NCBI GenBank assembly: GCA_033239005.1
Contig: BSQZ01000039.1
Span: 5,849,816 to 5,913,815 of the forward strand
Source: Lamellibrachia satsuma
Taxonomy: Eukaryota > Annelida > Polychaeta > Sabellida > Siboglinidae
DNA: 64,000 bases
Direction of reading: 5' to 3'
Below, one piece after another: positions 47,431-57,959 of this stretch. The stretch's first letter is position 1; each line of letters opens with the position of its first letter. A program made the position numbers and the translations under genes. The notes beneath the pieces are model-generated. The model saw only the letters and a program-made list of their open reading frames with translations. It made no database searches and was not told the origin of the DNA.

Positions 47431-47981
47431 TATACTGACCTACCCAAAGACCCCCACTCGGCCATAATCTGTGGAAAAACGGGCTGCGGAAAAACTTTAC
47501 ACTTGATCTCCTTGAGGGCGTCTACCGTGGCACCTTCCGGCACATAGTCATCCTCTGTCCAACCGTGCGGCACATCAAAACATACCAGGCCCAACCATGG
47601 GTATGGACAAACCCCGAGGTCTACATCGTCGACCCGGGAGAACGGCTCCACCTTGTACATCATAGACGACTGTGCCGCGAGCAAGGCCCTAACAAAGAAG
47701 GATATGCTATCTGATCTGAGCTGGGCTTTAGCGGGTTTTGACCCCGAAGTACAATGCGGTTCTGAAGAACATCAGAGAACAAACACCGTGGATGGCTATG
47801 TTTCATTGCAAAGACCGAAACTCGGCAAAGACCGAAACTCGACTACGCCCTCCGAGAGAACGACGTGATTCGGTCGCGGGATAAGAGGGCGGCGGCTCGT
47901 CGGCTGTTGGCTGAGACGAAGCATGTTAAGCTGCTATTGAAGACTGATCAACCTGTTGCTTACAAGGCGCTGTGTTCGTAG
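47430..47981 (+). pseudogene. Polinton FtsK/HerA-type genome packaging ATPase
   Basis: This ATPase pumps viral DNA into the capsid. FRVGAILTYPKTPTRP leads into Walker A ICGKTGCGKT at 47465-47494. Then, in another frame, DLLEGVYRGTFRHIVILCPT. Walker B YIIDDCAASKALTKKD is at 47655-47702. After a small deletion come KYNAVLKNIREQTPWMAMFH and CKDRN, and the C-terminal YALRENDVIRS to stop at 47979-47981. Walker A and B are intact, but at least three frame changes and loss of the segment between Walker B and KYN break it. Confidence 0.85.
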
Positions 47982-47994
47982 AACGAACCAGGTC

Positions 47995-48604
47995 GCTGCA
48001 ATCATGAGGAAAACACTCCTGCTGAGCAAACAGATCCAGCCCCCGCTGGAACAGCCGCGGGGGCTTGGACCGGGGGAACCGCTGCTGCCAGAGGCCAAGG
48101 CAGCTGTGGTCTCGACCCGGTCCGCTGTTCCAGCGGTTCCCGCGGCGGTCGAGCCAACGCAATGGCCGTCGTATGTACTTGGTGGTCTAGGAATCGCAGG
48201 GGTCTTGTAGCTGCTGGCAAATGACAAGACGGGCGCAGCCGCTGTAGCTGGAGCAGCGGCACCCTCGGGAACCGCTGGAGCAACGCCCTTTCTAACCGCG
48301 GCAGCCGCTGTTCCAGCAGCTGCTAAGCAATTGAAGGCAGTCCCGAGACCCGTTCTATATGCAACAAGAATGACAGCATCCACCGACGGAAACATGCTCA
48401 CAAATGCGGCATACCACTCGGCTGTGGTATCTGGTCTGGACATTGGCTATGCGCGCCTGGTCAAAGTGGTAACGGGTGGGGCGGCCCCGATCTCGAGTTT
48501 ACCGCAAGGGACTTCGGACTGGTTGTGCTCGATGTGGGTCTGGCCATGACTATGATGGACATGCTTGTCAAGCAAGGCATCATCTCCGCAGGCATATTGA
48601 AGTA
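47995..48604 (+). pseudogene. Polinton alanine-rich membrane-type protein, unassigned
   Basis: Between ATPase and integrase on the plus strand: a proline/alanine-rich start, a short hydrophobic segment WPSYVLGGLGIAGVL, a stop, an Ala/Gly-rich stretch, STDGNMLTNAAYHSAVVSGL, and in a second frame a hydrophobic end LEFTARDFGLVVLDVGLAMT then MDMLVKQGIISAGILK before TAA at 48604. Low complexity may inflate frames. A role in the virion membrane or core is possible but not shown. Confidence 0.4.
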
Positions 48605-48639
48605 ACCTGTCCTCTGGACATACTTCTTGTTGTTCCGAC

Positions 48640-49260
48640 GAGCATGGCCTCGATTGCTGACAGGCCCTTGTGGTTCACCGTGGGTAGGCTATTGTGGAGC
48701 GGTTCAACCGGACCCTCGCAGATGGGCTGTATGGCCACCAGTATGCGCAAGAACTGCTGGACCCAAGTAGCCGGTCGACAGGGTGAGTGCGCCGTTTGCC
48801 GGGATTATAGCGGCTCTGAACAACGAGGTGATGCATATGAAAAAAGCCCTCCCTAACGATTCGCGAAAGGAGTGTCGCGGGAACCGCTGCTGTGGCACCT
48901 GCCCGGCGACAGGTGCCTGGAGGAGCAGAAGCTCCCTTCTGACGTGAGTGTGCGGTACCTTTATCAACCAGGCGAGCTGAAGGGAGGTCGCCGCCGTGCT
49001 ATTGACCCGGTGTGGTCCCTCAACGCTCTACAACCAAACCAGGGAAGCCTGTCCTGTAATATATGTCCCCTGGACAGGACAAGCCGGCCCGTGGGTTTGT
49101 CCGGGAAGAGCTGCTGGTGGTGCTACCTCCCGGCGGCGTGCTTCCGAAATTACTCGGTGAGGATTTCTTCAAGCAGGTAATCCAATGGGTTACACTGTAC
49201 TGCATCTTCGTGGCCGTATGCCAGAGTATCGACACCATTTTCTGCGATCCAGCGTTTTGA
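48640..49260 (+). pseudogene. Polinton retroviral-type integrase, C-terminal part
   Basis: This enzyme inserts the element's DNA. The catalytic Glu motif AIVERFNRTLADGLYGHQYA is at 48688-48747. Then, in shifted frames, IIAALNNEV near 48808 and KKPSLTIRERS near 48845. The C-terminal domain gives SVRYLYQPGELKGGRRRAID near 48947 and ARGFVREELLVVLPPGG near 49087. The zinc-binding N-terminus and both catalytic Asp residues are missing, so more than half of the enzyme is gone. It ends tail to tail with the polymerase gene. Confidence 0.8.
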
Positions 49261-52040
49261 ATCGAATGGTGACAGGGACACCTTGTTGATCAGGATGCCG
49301 AAGATCTGGTGGCGCTCACTTCCAACATGTCCATCCCGTGGCGGAAGGTCTTTCTCTCGAAGAGGGCCTCCGTGTACTGCTCATGGCGGAGGTGTTTTTT
49401 TCACCACACACTTCTTCACACCTTTTGCCTTCCGAATCTCGCTGTTGTCCTCCTTGAGAATGGTATACATATTGGGGCGTAGGCCTACGTACCCCGCAAT
49501 GGGAAGGCCGGCACACTCGTCCTTAATTTTGCCAATGACCTTTTTGTTGATGTTGCTGTGGAGTTGGTGGTCCTTTGGGTAGTCGCTGGTATAATATAGC
49601 TCTGCACAGGTTGCCATGTCTTTATATACATCCTCAGTCTGGTTCTCAAGCAGCAAGTTGTCGAATGCAATCTAATGTAATTGGACGGAATCGAAAGCAA
49701 TCCTTCGCAACCCAAAGAAATCCAGTGCAATGCAGCGCAATCCTACGCAAACCTACGCAATCCAACACTTTCCAAAGCAATCCAACACAATCCAAAGAAA
49801 TCCAACGCAATCCAACGCAATCAAATGCAATCCAACACACTCCAACGCAATCAGTAGCATTCCAACGCAATCCAACACATTCCAACGCAATCAGTCGCAA
49901 TCCAACACATTCCAACGCAATCAGTCGCATTCCAACACAATCCAAAGAAATCCAACTCAGTCCGACGCAATCCAATGCAAATACGTGTAAATCAATGCAA
50001 TCCAATGTAACCCAATGAAATCAAAGGAAAGCAAAGAAAAGGAAAGGAAAGCAAAATAAATCTAAACTAAAATAACTAAACTAAACTCAACTAACTAAAC
50101 TAAACTAAAGTAACTAAACTAAACTAGACTGAACTAAATTAACTAAGCAAAGCAAAGCATAGCAAACAAATCAAAATTGGAATACAATACAATGGAACCC
50201 GACGCAACTCGGTTCAATCATATGCAATACAATGAAATCCGACGCAGTCCAAAGGAATACAACGCAAACCTTCTCAAAGTCGCTGGTAGCCTGCTTGCAA
50301 AGCTCCGTGTTCATCCGGAAGTATGGCTCCATCCATGGACTCTGGTCGAACCTCAGAGCCCGGTGAACCTTCTTCAGCCTCATGTCCAGAGATAGATAGA
50401 GCAGTAGGTTGCGGTAGTGAAGCGCAAGCGGATACGAGTTGTGCGCATCGTACAGTTCCTGCGGGTACTCGACGTCTACCTCGAGCATGTAGTCCTTTCC
50501 TGCCGCTGTTCCAGCAGTGTGAGATACAATCTCCCCACTGAGCTTCTCACAGTCCTCTACCCACTCGAAAGCGCCTGTAGGTAGTGCCTGGCTCATCGCC
50601 TACCCGGTTGTTGGCATCCAAGTAGAAGATATGACTCTTGGTCTTGGTGGGATCGTAACCTGCCACCTTTGGTTTGTTGGCCTTGGCATATGGCTTGGAG
50701 ACTATCGAAATCCCACATCGCAGTCCTTTCTCGATGAAGACGTTCATGTCATAGTCCGTTAGTAGCTCCAAATCTACATCGTCTTCTTCAGCAGCGCGTC
50801 CCAGCTCAAGCTTTAGTAGTGAGCTGGATCTAGGCCATATTGCTTCTGGCAGGTCTTCCGGAAGGTCGTCAGAGCGAAGATAGAGGTCGTGGTATACGCC
50901 CATGTTGTGACAGTCGAAAACGTCACAGACCGTCTGAGCTGTTAGTCCTCTTCAACGATGTTTTCACCTGGGAGCTTACTATAGAAGGTCTCGCGTTGAG
51001 GCAGCGTCTCATTGAAGCGCCCCCAGCTGTCCATGTACTCATAGGGGTAGACACCCTTACGCAGAAGTAGTTGGCGCTTCTGCTCGTCTGGCTCATATAT
51101 GGCTGTGATGCGAAATGCTTCTGGCACGGTTCCCGCTGCAGCAACTAGTCGGTCAAGTGAGGTCAGGAGGAACTCGGCGCTGTCGATGAACCGCAGCTGA
51201 CCCAGGGAGAGGGAGATGTACTTTTCTGTGTTGTTGGGGGTGCAGGAGATCCTACCTTCAACCTACCTGCATCAAAAGGTGTGAATCGTAGCCACGAAGG
51301 TTGTGGAAGACCACAGGTATGGTGGTCGTTTTGAGGTTCAGCCGTAGCTTTAGGTTACATGCATTATTTGCTGCCCCTCTGTACTTCCTTGTGACGTGGG
51401 GATGGTCGTGGACGCTGTAGGGGGAACCGCGATCTAGGGCTTTGTTGCACATGTGGCAGATGGTTGCCGTGTTGTGGGCTCGCCAGTCTTCTGGTATCAT
51501 TGTTTTTCATGGTTTTAGGATTAGCTAGAATTGCCTTAATTTTCTTTTCTTCTTCCTGCAGTGCATACAGGAGACGTTCTGCGGCGTCGAGGCCTCTATA
51601 GATTACTGGAGGCTTAGCATAGCCGTCATATCTCACCACAATGTAGCCGAAGCCGCAGGCCTCGTGCTGCTGTGTTCTCTGGGTGTTAATCTTGCTCGGG
51701 TCGAGCTCTCGTCCCGCAATCTTGGTGGTGATGGCCTCGAAATCGGCGTAGATGATGTAAGGGGCCGGTAGCTGCTTGTGTCAGTTCTGGAAAGAGACCT
51801 TGTTTTTGCTCTCTTCAACCCTTACTGCCGGGACTGAGAACCGCTTATTGCTTGCTGCAAAGAGCCGGGTCTGTGAGGTTTTGGTCTCGCACGTGGTACT
51901 GGTTTCAGTTCCGCTAGTGAGGCTGGAGGTGCTGCCCCGGCTCGGTTCCAACGCACGTTCCACCACTCTGCAAGTGTTTCTGGTTTCATAACACCCTGAT
52001 TAAAGAGCTGCAGCAATGCTTGTGCGGCACTATCCATCGT
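49150..52040 (-). pseudogene. Polinton protein-primed DNA polymerase B
   Basis: It replicates the element from a protein primer. Minus-strand order: start near 52037 (MDSAAQALLQLFNQGVMKPE), exonuclease I IIYADFEAI near 51745, HMCNKALDRG near 51445, exonuclease II VVFHNLRGYDSHLL near 51300, RFIDSAEFLLTSLDRLV near 51170, KGVYPYEYMDSWGRFNETLP near 51050, DMNVFIEKGLR near 50745, motif A region KSHIFYLDANN near 50640 (residues after it altered), VEYPQELYDAHNSYPL near 50480. A tandem repeat replaces the palm including the YxDTDS motif. Homology resumes at 49660 (LLENQTEDVYKDMATC) to the C-terminus LAYGHED and stop at 49152-49150. Several shifts; inactive. Confidence 0.9.
49663..50165. repeat. tandem repeat disrupting DNA polymerase B
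   Basis: 49663-50020 consists of ~10-15 bp units around caatccaacgcaatc. 50040-50165 passes into aaactaaactaa-type units. It lies exactly between the polymerase pieces ending SDFEK (near 50272) and beginning LLENQTED (49660), replacing roughly 100 or more residues of the palm. Confidence 0.9.
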
Positions 52041-52044
52041 ATGG

Positions 52045-52449
52045 CTATATTATATGCAGAACCCCAGCTTTAAATGGGTGTTCTACGCCCCTCAACTCCT
52101 CCATCACCTGATTGAACTGCCGTCTGTCTCTTCTCTCTGTGCTTATTAGCCTGTACCGAATCCGTTCACTGTCACATGATCGACAAAGCCATGCCTCTGT
52201 CGGTGTACCAATACCACACATATGGCATGGGTGGGGTTCATCTGCGCCCTTTCTGAAATGGGCGCGGTGCTGCTTACAATGCTCGTAGACGCAGCTATTG
52301 TCACAAGGACTCAAACTGCCAATCATTGGCCACCGACACCAGTTCTGGCCTTTCATATTGGTGGGTATACGCCATGCTACAGACATGTCCAAATGGAGTG
52401 TTGGCGCCTCCTGTATAAATAAACACTTCACCGCCCACGCGGGAACCAC
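52045..52449 (-). pseudogene. cysteine-rich small Polinton ORF next to DNA polymerase B
   Basis: Up to 134 residues, running into the polymerase start. The cysteine/histidine-rich part (CDNSCVYEHCKQHRAHF, CHMCGIGTPTEAWLCRSC, 52300-52180) looks like two zinc-binding knuckles, followed by a basic helix RRDRRQFNQVMEELRG. It may be a zinc-finger DNA-binding accessory protein or an N-terminal extension of the polymerase. The reading frame is intact, unlike its neighbours. The N-terminal 50 residues are less convincing than the Cys-rich part. Confidence 0.5.
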
Positions 52450-52520
52450 AGTTTGGGGGCCGCCGGGGGTGTGTTACACAGAGGAGTCTGGAGGAGGTTG
52501 CTGCGCCAGAACCCCCCTTT

Positions 52521-52928
52521 TGTATACTACTTTTAAAAAAATCACCTTTTTAAACAATTATTATTTTCTAAGCATATTTATTTTATTATTTTCACTTGTA
52601 TTATTGAACTTATTTAAAATATAGTTCTTAAAAAGTTTTTTATAATTGTATTTTGCGTTTGTATAGTTATATTCTGAGTCCTACTTGTATAAATGAATAT
52701 ATTTAAAGTAGTTTTTATAATATTTTATATTTCATTTGTTGGCAATTTCATGATACTTTTACATGTATTACAAACTATATTTAAAGTAGTGTTATATAAT
52801 ATTTTAACATGGTTATTTTGTTATAATTTTTTAGCAGAGTATTCTCAGTATAATTATTCTCTTAGCAATATTATGGCCTGTAAAGTACTACTATGTTTGT
52901 CTCGATTGATCGGGCGCTATATAGGTAC

Positions 52929-52964
<36 letters not shown>

Positions 52965-53045
52965 AGTATTCCAGCTTTGAGGTAACGAGCACACTGATGA
53001 TTATCTGGGCTGTACTCACGTCCATATATTACAATGAACGTTGGT
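52521..53045. other. AT-rich non-coding with (ATT)n at 52932-52962
   Basis: The composition changes sharply at about 52510 from GC-rich Polinton to AT-rich flank. No gene is seen. Confidence 0.6.
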
Positions 53046-53048
53046 AGC

Positions 53049-53264
<216 letters not shown>

Positions 53265-53265
<1 letters not shown>

Positions 53266-53900
53266 TATGTGAGTGTGTGTATGTGTTTCAGTTCAATGCT
53301 AATGGGGAGAAGAGACTGCGAAGATTCAAACTCTTCTGTGCTTAGCTGTTTGCATTAATGCTCAATTCTGCAGCATACTTTGGGGCTACAAGAAGATTGG
53401 ACTGCTGACAGTCTTCAACAGCACTGAATATGATATCACATGGCAATTACCTCTCAAGAAATATTCGTATTCGTTCCGAATGAGTAGGAAAATTCTAACT
53501 ATAGCTGTGAGTGTGTACCGCCTCTAACACATCTGAACGCACAGTACCAGTACCTGCTGTACTATTGTGAAGAACGCAGGCTAAGTCGAGGTGCCATGCT
53601 GCGCCGCGTGTATAAACTCTGCAATGAAATCAGTCCAACTCCAGGGAAGGGAACATCGCATCAAATAACTCTTCCAGTTTGTCTCTTAATAGGACGTTCA
53701 ATTTTGTTCACCATCAGATGTTAGTGTTTGATAATAACAAATCATGTTCGTACGAGGCAATAATATGTATGTGAACACAAATGAATAGGTCAATAGGAGC
53801 TAGAATATATATATTCAGATACCCACCATTAAATAATGTCCCAGTTGCAACGGGGCTAACGATAGTCTATTCATTGCCAATATCAACAATAATATATGTG
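53265..53900. other. no gene seen
   Basis: Mixed composition. No motif or repeat relation was noticed. Confidence 0.5.
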
Positions 53901-53964
53901 TGGCCCGCTGATCGAATCCAATTCACCAATTTGGCCCTCCACTTCAAAAGGTTGCCGGCCCCTG
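53900..53964 (+). mobile_element. hAT transposon terminal fragment
   Basis: The segment ttggccctccacttcaaaag then gttgccggcccctg is the familiar right end of hAT elements, whose inverted ends read CAGGGG(T/C)CGGCAA followed by AAGT/CGAGGGCCA. The terminus would be 53964, followed by a possible 8-bp target ctttagag. No matching left end was located, so only the end is claimed. Confidence 0.6.
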
Positions 53965-53969
53965 CTTTA

Positions 53970-54500
53970 GAGGATAGCTTGCAGGATGTTTTTGATATGG
54001 TGTTGTGCCGATTTCTCCATACGAGGAGAGTTTGCGTCGTTTCAAAGTTGACAAGCTTTCCAGCGAGCGAGTCAACTTGTTGTCTCACAAGTTTTTTCTG
54101 TCCAGTGTAAAAGATGAAGACGAATCTTCTGAGGCATTTCATTTTACATGCTTGTAATTTCCCTGTTTCTGCTTTGAAAGTTTAGCACTAGCATCTGCAT
54201 AGGAGGATGAATTGTATTCTTGAAGTACCATATTTTTTACGGAGGACTCATGATATTTAAATGAATATACTTCCTCAACGTCCTGGCCGTTCAATATGAT
54301 GTTCTTGGGGATGTTCTGATTCAAGCTTCAATCGTTTCTTCCAGTCTGGTGGCCACATACACGCAACCATAACAAACGGCCCTTGGGCAGTGAGCGTCTG
54401 GAGCACACAACATAACGAGACAATTCCTCCTCCGAACAATGTATCCCATGGATAATTCATCCTTTGATGTTTCTCTCCCAACCTCCTTGTCTGTTCATGT
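53970..54500 (-). pseudogene. possible LINE RT C-terminal trace
   Basis: Minus-strand piece ILNGQDVEEVYSFKYHESSV (about 54295-54236) resembles the LNG..VE.V.SFKYLGS segment of RTE/RTE-X RTs. Neighbouring frames (54481-54275, 54142-53970) carry possible flanking parts. Short and degraded. Confidence 0.3.
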
Positions 54501-54613
54501 CGGTTTGAAACATTTTTAGAAATTTCCTACTTTCGTTTCCCGACACGAGCCAGGGTGAACGATGGTTGACGGTGTACGATTAATCAGATCGAGCAGATAA
54601 CTGAACTAGTTAA

Positions 54614-55053
54614 GGGGCTATCCATTAAGTACATCACGCTATTTTATTTTACTTTTTTGATACCCCCACCCCCTTAACACTCTTCATTACGCTGGCCTGT
54701 ACATCCCCTTAAATTATGTTATTTTTGAGTAAGCCCCCACCCCCAACTATTAGGCCTACATATACTTTTTTTACCAAGTTTTCAGTGTTTTCGCGCGCCA
54801 TTACATACATCTCTGATGCATGGTATCATCCGTATTCTTTTTGAATTCAGTTGAAATATATTCCAAAACCAGGCAAAGCAAGCAATGCTATCAATCTGAT
54901 ACCAGCAGCTAGACGAACAGACAACTTTTTAAAATAAAGAACTTAACGATTGCTTTGACACCTTCCCCACACAACACAATACAATGTAACGCCCCTTAAC
55001 GCCTACCCGGACACCCTCATCCTCTGAGCGTGACGTACTTTATGGTTGACCCC
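54614..55053. mobile_element. Harbinger-type MITE with TAA target duplication
   Basis: A 440-bp non-coding element. The left end ggggctatccattaagtac, atcacgct and the right end (reversed) ggggtcaaccataaagtac, gtcacgct match at about 22 of 27 positions. TAA occurs immediately outside both ends (54611-54613 and 55054-55056), the 3-bp TWA signature of PIF/Harbinger. No ORF inside. Confidence 0.75.
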
Positions 55054-55059
55054 TAACAT

Positions 55060-56970
55060 ATGCCAAGCAGCTACGTTGTGTTAAAACTCTGTCCTCAACA
55101 GTATTAGCCTATCGCGAATCCGGTTCGTTGATGTCCAAATATGTAGTGTGTGAATAATTTATGTAACATCCGCAGTCGATTTAATAAAAAAATATCTATT
55201 TTCATACAGTTCAAATCTTCGAAATAATTTATGTAGCATCCGTAGTCGATTTAATTAAAAAAATACCTATTTCTTAAATCTTCGGAATAATTGTCTGTAG
55301 TCGTTAGATCTGGTAAGCTTCACAATAACGGATACCTAAAATGGTGAACACTGTTGAGCCAATGACATCCTCTCGCCGATCGCATGACAAAGCAACGAGA
55401 TTTCACCAAAGATGAAACTCGTGAATGTTCAGCATTTTCATTTTCGATTCAAATAATGTTGCATTAAACATCAAATAATGTTATTGTTTGTCTGATGATT
55501 TCACCAAAAAATACATAAAAAAAATCCAAAAAACGAGCTAGCATGTCGCAGTGGATGCTAGTTAGGGTTGATTTTTCGCAAAATGTATTTGAAATGAGAA
55601 TGGCGAAATATTGAATTGAGGAGGCTTCAAATGAGCCTACCTGTCTCGACAACGACTACTGGACGTCACGCACAGCAGCAAATTAATACGGAAGCATTTT
55701 GCAGACAGTCGCTCTGGCCATATGAATTAGGAATGTCGAGATTCGCCTCTGGTTTGTCACTGAAATTGGCATCAAAGTTCGCGTTCTTTGGAATTACTTC
55801 AACATTGCAGAATGATTTTGATTTTAAAAAGCAGTGATACAATATTGTTATTCTTCGGAACTACAACAACTGTGAATAGTTCTGTATTACACGAATACAA
55901 GTTGAAAGCGGGGTTAATTAATAATAATAATAATAATTGACTTCTATGGCGCCTATATCCTCAGGAACCTGAGCTCAGAGGCGCAACAAAACAGAATCAG
56001 TAAGCGTAATCGTAAACAAGGACGCGCAAAAGTCAGTATCGGAACGAGGGACAACCGAACATTTATGGTGGGAATGCAATTTGGAATAGATGCAATTTGG
56101 AATAGAATAATTAAAACAATTTGCAACATCGCTAATGCCATATGAGGTATCAACTGAGATACAATCGAGACTGCACTGCCTGACAATCCGTCTGGGTTTC
56201 TGGATCTCTCATAAGATTCTTTTCGTCAAGAATTTTAAACATTAGTAGTAGACATATTTTACATAATTGTTTTAGCAACATTTCTTTTACTTGTAGTTTC
56301 AATTTCCATAACGCCACATGAAACAGCTGGCATTCCATCGAAAATTACTGTATATATTAACATAATTTTAATTTGATATATGGCCATATTACGTGGGATG
56401 TCGACATCTGGTGCCACTTTGTCGTTGAAGACGGCAACCCTCTACCCGGAGCGTGACCGGGCATCGATGACGTACAGGAAATCACACGAGGGGCGCCAGC
56501 TCCAAAGTCTGCATGTGTTACTATTCAATCGCAATCGCTAATATAGTGCAAAAAGACGAAACTCCTCTCACCAGGTTCCTTCGTGGTGGCTGCAAACTCA
56601 AACAGACATGTCTTAGAGGCAGACAGCGCAGGAAAACAGTTGCGTACAGTCTCCATTATATAGTCAACCGACGAAGTAATGGCGTCACGTTGTCATGACG
56701 CATTCACGTCCCGCGCGCACATAATTGGTCTGATAATGTAAACCCGATTCATTCTTGTCGAATTAAAGCAAATCCGTCCAATGTGAAGATTTTATACTCG
56801 CTACCTAGGATATATTCGCACAAACGGTTTATGTTTTTTAGATATAGTCATTTCCGTGTGCGTGATCGTTTACTTCCCCCGGCATTAACACAAGAACCAT
56901 TCCGAAAGACGCAGGCAATGTGGGATGAACGAAATTGCCAAATTTCGAAACGGTAACAAGTGCACCCAAA
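55060..56970. other. no gene seen
   Basis: AT-rich, with a duplicated aataatttatgta-catccg-agtcgatttaat segment near 55155 and 55222, and a short (AAT)n at 55920-55937. Frames on both strands lack motifs. Confidence 0.5.
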
Positions 56971-56974
56971 GCCC

Positions 56975-57030
56975 AGTCAACCGATCGATCGACAGTCCGC
57001 CGTTCTACCGCTGAGCTACCGGTGTAACTT
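56975..57030 (-). other. tRNA-like A-box sequence
   Basis: The minus strand reads ccggtagctcagcggtagaac at 57021-57001, a good tRNA D-arm/A-box. The following gcggactgtcgatcgatcgg is anticodon-arm-like, but no B-box (GGTTCGANNCC) follows at the right distance. It may be a tRNA-derived SINE head or a broken tRNA, not a functional gene. Confidence 0.3.
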
Positions 57031-57190
57031 ATATACCCCACATACCACTAACACCAAGACACTTTCACTCAACTTTCATTCAAACATAGTTTTTGTTCAA
57101 ATGTCACAGAAGAAGTTTAAATATTCTACGAATATTTACAGTATACCCGATTATACGTGCAAACAACTTTTCAAAATGTTAGGTTTCCGT

Positions 57191-57219
57191 GTGATACACC
57201 CACAATTTGAGGACCGAAA
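57191..57219 (+). repeat. left flanking direct repeat of LINE fragment
   Basis: gtgatacacccacaatttg then aggaccgaaa recurs at 57932-57960 with three changes. The sequence between is the LINE fragment, so this is a long target-site duplication of about 29 bp. Confidence 0.6.
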
Positions 57220-57931
57220 TTCCTGTTAAAATTATACATGCATTCAATGTAGTATATCCAAACAGTACCAAACAACGCCCAATGTTCCTATGTTATAATT
57301 GATAGACACCATAAAACATCGATCTGTACGTGATGATTTTTTCGTTCTGTACGTGATGTTTTTTAAACATTTGTTGAGTGTAATGCGCTGTTGTCAAGAT
57401 ACTGTTGTCAAGATACTGTAGTTACGCCACACGTAGTACTCCGCCATTCGCTTTGAGCTACCACCGAATCCGTCACATGGTCTTTGGCCATTTCCGTTCT
57501 CAAAGTAGAGCTGTCGCGATCGGCCGCCTATACGGTTCAGAAAGTCGGTCTATGAAAAAAACTGATGAAAAAAGTTGGACGCCTTTGAGATGTGGGTGGG
57601 GTTTCGAGTAATCTGGGTCGAGAAGAAGACGAATGTCTGGGTCCGACAACAGGTCGGTGTGTCTGAAGAGAAAGGACTGCTAGCGCAGCTGAAACGACAA
57701 AACGTATAAAAATACGAACACTGGAAAAGACGAAGCTAAAGTTTGGTTTTAACATCAAGGGAATGTGAAGTCGAAGGAAAGAAACAAACCAGGAAGAAGA
57801 CAAACCACCTGGATCGACAATGTGAGGCATTTAGACAACAGGAGCCTGCATACCGCACGGGAATCGGCGATGACGAGAAATGGCGGGAAAATGTCAACGA
57901 CCTCACGAGCTATGGCTGAGATGATGATGAT
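57220..57931 (+). mobile_element. RTE-type LINE 3' fragment
   Basis: Carries the decayed end of an RT ORF: YGSESRSMKKTDEKSW near 57534, then in other frames pieces such as RRQTTWIDNVRHLDNRSLHT near 57797, ending in a gatgatgatgatgtg simple tail at 57919-57933. DNA 57560-57625 nearly repeats 37365-37430. Flanked by the ~29-bp repeats. 5' truncated and heavily shifted. Confidence 0.65.
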
Positions 57932-57959
57932 GTGATATGCCCACAATTTGGGGACCGAA

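Larger units (their letters stand above)
43490..52521. mobile_element. Maverick/Polinton (adintovirus-like) element, decayed
   Basis: A ~9-kb GC-richer block holding the Polinton hallmark set: packaging ATPase (plus, 47430), retroviral-type integrase (plus, 48640) and protein-primed DNA polymerase B (minus, 52040-49150), with structural-type genes on the minus strand at 43555-46740. Typical Polintons are 15-20 kb, so about half is missing. No certain terminal repeat was found. The right edge near 52521, read inwards, starts agtagtatac, reminiscent of the AG-start Polinton ends, but no matching left end was seen. Every gene is broken, so it is a fossil. It is a viral relative, described only. 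Confidence 0.88.

Noticed and set aside
47926..48443. 169-residue minus-strand frame opposite the Polinton membrane-type gene
   Set aside because: GC-rich shadow frame without motifs; the plus strand fits the flanking ATPase and integrase direction.
49575..50018. 147-residue QSN-rich plus frame
   Set aside because: Translation of the caatcc-type tandem repeat that disrupts the polymerase.
43490..52521. Active or recently active Polinton/virus
   Set aside because: Every hallmark gene has shifts or deletions, and the integrase catalytic Asp residues and polymerase palm are missing.
56975..57030. Functional tRNA gene
   Set aside because: Good A-box but no B-box or closing acceptor stem seen.
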